Source: an uncultured Methylobacter sp. (GTDB lineage Bacteria > Pseudomonadota > Gammaproteobacteria > Methylococcales > Methylomonadaceae). From it: DNA of 31,685 nucleotides. The DNA lies in contig CAIKYI010000524.1 in assembly GCA_903831545.1 (NCBI GenBank), forward strand, positions 1 through 31,685. Reading direction: 5' to 3'. Below are positions 29,393-31,685 of the stretch, piece by piece. How positions within the stretch are numbered: position 1 is the stretch's first letter; each line of letters opens with the position of its first letter. The notes under the pieces were generated by a model that was not told the DNA's origin, made no database searches, and saw nothing but the letters and a program-made list of their open reading frames with translations. A program made the position numbers and the translations under genes.

Positions 29393-31492
29393 ATGAGTTT
29401 AGAAAGATTACAAATACCTTATTTATCCACAGCTGAAAGGGTTGCCATCATCCCTAATGACCGTGACTTAATTTATGACACAGACTTAAAGTCGGTTTTT
29501 ATAGGAGATGGAACTACACTCGGAGGTAATCCTTTGGTGGCAGGTGGAATCAGTGAATTCACTGAGTTGACCGATGTGCCATCATCTTATACAGGTCAGG
29601 GTGGTAAAATTGTAGCAGTTAAGGCTGATGTGTCCGGTTTGGAGTTTATTGCAGCAGGTTCAGGTACAGGTGACGTTGTCGGTCCAGCAACAAACACAGA
29701 CTCTTATATACCACAATGGGATGGTGCAAACTCCAAGACTTTAAAAAATGGCATACCAACATCCACCTTTGCACCAGCACTAGGTCCAGATGATAACTAC
29801 GTCACTGATGCTGAGAAAACAGTCATAGGTAATACTTCAGGCACCAATACAGGTGACCAAGACCTTAGCGGATTAATACCAAAAACTCAAAACACTTTAA
29901 CTAAAGAACCAACTGGCTTCACTTCACCAGCTGATGTGATTGTAACCTATGACTCAACAGCTAGAACTGTAACCCTAACAGGCACAGTAGAGGCTTATTT
30001 TAGAGGCACAGTTGTCTCAGCCCTAGTATCAGGCTGGGTATCAGATGCACACACAGCAACAACCGGTCCTTGGTTCTTATACTATAACGGCTCAGCTTTC
30101 GTTTGGTCACAAACTGCATGGACTTGGGATATGTTGATGATTGCCTTTGTCAATTACGGAACGACTGACAAATTTGCAATTAGAGAAACTCATGGCTTAA
30201 TGCAATGGCAAGCTCACGAGGAATTTCACGAAACCATTGGCACTTATGCTTCAGCTGGTGGTGATATGTCAGGCTATACTCTAGCCTCAACCACAGCTGC
30301 TAATCGCAGACCAGTAGTGTCTTCAACAATGATTGATGACGAGGATTTACATACAGCAAACGCTACACTAACCTCATCACTATATACTAAGCATTACATT
30401 GCAGGTGCAGGTGCTACTTCTACCTTTGTAGTAGAAACAGCTGACATTGTGCCGCTATCAACAAACAGACCTTACTTTAATGAATTTACTGGAGGTGTTT
30501 GGACTCAGACCTTAATGGCTACTAACACCTATTCAGATGTATGGTTGGTAGCAGTGCCAGCTTCAGCAGACACAACTTCACAGCAATATCGTTATATTTG
30601 GGTACAGGGTCAAACTAATGGTTCTTTAGCAACTATCGATGCCTTAATACCTGGTTATCTTAACTTAGGACAATTAGCCACTATAGCAACTGAATTTGTC
30701 TTTATTGGCAAGATAGTAATTCGATACACAGGTGGTAATTGGAATTTAACAAGCGTAGCTAAATTAACAGGCACTAAATTATCTCAAGTAGCAACCTCAG
30801 GTAATTATCTAACTGGTGTAACAACAGACACAACATTGACTGGTGGAGGCACACCAGCTTCACCATTGGTAGTAGCTAACCCAGTAGCACCACAGACAAC
30901 TGGCTTTACCATTACAGCTGGAACTACACCAAAGACTTTAACAGTAGCTGACACAGCTTCGGTAACTGGCACCAATACAGGTGATAATACGGTAGCCACT
31001 GCTTTAACAGGTACGCCAAGTATTACAGTCGCAACAGTTACAACTACTGGTAACATAGAATTAGGTCACGCAACTGATACAACTATCGCTAGAGTATCAG
31101 CTGGTGTTATTTCAGTGGAGGGTGTCACAGTACCGACAATTTCAAGTACTAGCACATTTACCAACAAAAGAATAAGCAAAAGAGTAATAACAACCACTCA
31201 ATCAGCAACACCCACAATCAATACAGACAATGGTGATATATTCTCAATAACAGGTTTAGCTCAAGCAATCACTTCATTTACTACTAATCTAAGTGGTACA
31301 CCAACAGCAGGTGATATGATGATGATACAGATAACCGATTCAGGAGTGGCAAGAGCAATTACTTGGGGAGCTTCATTTGATGGAACTACTGCTACACCTT
31401 TGCCTACTACTACAGTTATCTCAACTTTATTAAGAGTACTTTTTCAACGCAACACCGCTAATGATAAGTGGACTTGCATTGGAATTAATTAA
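29393..31492 (+). CDS. Large tail fibre / receptor-binding protein
   Basis: A 699-aa, Thr/Ser/Gly-rich protein with almost no Cys. The N-terminus has IPYLSTAERVAIIPNDRDLIYDTDLKSVFIGDGTTLGG, a common fibre start, then FTELTDVPSSYTGQGGKIVAVKA, shared with the gene before it. SGTNTGDQDLSGL (about 150) and TGTNTGDNTVATALTG mark shaft repeats. Residues about 200-490 are a globular domain with Trp-rich surface strands. The C-terminus (VITTTQSATPTINTDNGDIFSITGLAQAITSF...) is a widespread fibre tip domain. It should bind the host receptor. Confidence 0.8.
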   Translation: MSLERLQIPYLSTAERVAIIPNDRDLIYDTDLKSVFIGDGTTLGGNPLVAGGISEFTELTDVPSSYTGQGGKIVAVKADVSGLEFIAAGSGTGDVVGPATNTDSYIPQWDGANSKTLKNGIPTSTFAPALGPDDNYVTDAEKTVIGNTSGTNTGDQDLSGLIPKTQNTLTKEPTGFTSPADVIVTYDSTARTVTLTGTVEAYFRGTVVSALVSGWVSDAHTATTGPWFLYYNGSAFVWSQTAWTWDMLMIAFVNYGTTDKFAIRETHGLMQWQAHEEFHETIGTYASAGGDMSGYTLASTTAANRRPVVSSTMIDDEDLHTANATLTSSLYTKHYIAGAGATSTFVVETADIVPLSTNRPYFNEFTGGVWTQTLMATNTYSDVWLVAVPASADTTSQQYRYIWVQGQTNGSLATIDALIPGYLNLGQLATIATEFVFIGKIVIRYTGGNWNLTSVAKLTGTKLSQVATSGNYLTGVTTDTTLTGGGTPASPLVVANPVAPQTTGFTITAGTTPKTLTVADTASVTGTNTGDNTVATALTGTPSITVATVTTTGNIELGHATDTTIARVSAGVISVEGVTVPTISSTSTFTNKRISKRVITTTQSATPTINTDNGDIFSITGLAQAITSFTTNLSGTPTAGDMMMIQITDSGVARAITWGASFDGTTATPLPTTTVISTLLRVLFQRNTANDKWTCIGIN

Positions 31493-31500
31493 AAAAATAT

Positions 31501-31685
31501 ATGTCATTACAAAAAGTTAAAACATTGCCATCAGGTGTATCATTCGACTTCCATAAGATTACTAAATGTAACTTCGATGATGCTACAATGAGTGCAGAGA
31601 TTACAGTATCTTCATTTCTTAATGAAGCAGCGAAGATTGCTAAGAAAACTCCAGTAGAGGAAACAGTCAAGTCAGTATCAATCGC
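31501..31685 (+). CDS. Hypothetical protein, 3' truncated by window
   Basis: ATG 31501 follows the fibre stop by 8 nt in the AAATATATG context. At least 61 residues are open to the window edge (MSLQKVKTLPSGVSFDFHKITKCNFDDATMSAEITVSSFLNEAAKIAKK...). The start resembles small structural or fibre-assembly proteins that follow fibre genes, but the family cannot be judged from this fragment. Confidence 0.6.
   Translation, partial: MSLQKVKTLPSGVSFDFHKITKCNFDDATMSAEITVSSFLNEAAKIAKKTPVEETVKSVSI

Noticed and set aside
1..31685. Alternative genetic code (UGA or UAG recoded)
   Set aside because: TGA ends several well-supported genes (for example at 371, 2543, 5851, 11759) and TAG ends others (18313, 13667), with no in-frame stop interrupting any conserved protein.
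1..31685. CRISPR array, insertion sequence or integrase/attachment site
   Set aside because: No regularly spaced identical repeats, transposase or recombinase motifs, or duplicated tRNA 3' end were seen.

Overview
This window is a stretch of an AT-rich tailed double-stranded DNA bacteriophage genome. All convincing genes are on the + strand, packed end to end, with the standard bacterial code (TAA, TGA and TAG all act as stops). The ends of the window cut through genes, so this is part of a longer genome. I see no integrase, repressor or DNA polymerase here. Terminase, portal, acidic scaffold, coat protein, adaptor, propeller-like stabilisation protein and very large internal proteins, with no tape measure or sheath, fit a P22-like short-tailed (podovirus) architecture. 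The host cannot be named. Two peptidoglycan hydrolases show it has a murein wall. Start sites almost entirely lack Shine-Dalgarno sequences.

Layout: (1) 1-1342, two Cys-rich mini-proteins, then a lysis cassette (holin candidate, M15 peptidase) closed by a strong terminator. (2) 1372-4536, an early operon: tiny proteins, a membrane-anchored lysozyme-like protein, a ribbon-helix-helix candidate with a nearby inverted repeat, and an ERF-type annealing protein. (3) 4537-5132, a gene-free block with a promoter, an attenuator-like RNA, an initiator-like tRNA-Met and a large structured RNA. (4) 5133-7501, YopX-like, NinB-like and NinG-like genes. (5) 7488-8201, a promoter, a leader RNA that can form a pseudoknot, one small gene and a second large structured RNA. 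(6) 8202-10210, small accessory genes including a HExxH mini-protein and a nucleotide-hydrolase candidate. (7) 10208-13667, a ParB-methyltransferase fusion and both terminase subunits. (8) 13665-28401, head, connector, tail and internal (ejected) proteins. (9) 28468-31685, collagen-like fibre, large receptor-binding fibre and a truncated gene.

How it fits together: early promoters (TTGACA-17-TATAYT with a conserved spacer) drive the recombination and accessory genes. A second set (TAGAC-17-TATAAT) precedes the packaging, portal and fibre genes. ERF, NinB-like and NinG-like proteins form a recombination module. The methyltransferase may mark phage DNA before terminase packages it. Two large internal proteins, one with a ParB-like domain, are probably injected with the DNA.

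The most unusual content is RNA. Two gene-free regions begin with the same 5' block at identical spacing, including one compensatory base-pair change, and share two further short blocks in the same order. They look like two copies of one undescribed RNA class. One copy contains an initiator-like tRNA directly behind an attenuator-like hairpin, in a genome whose genes start without Shine-Dalgarno sequences.
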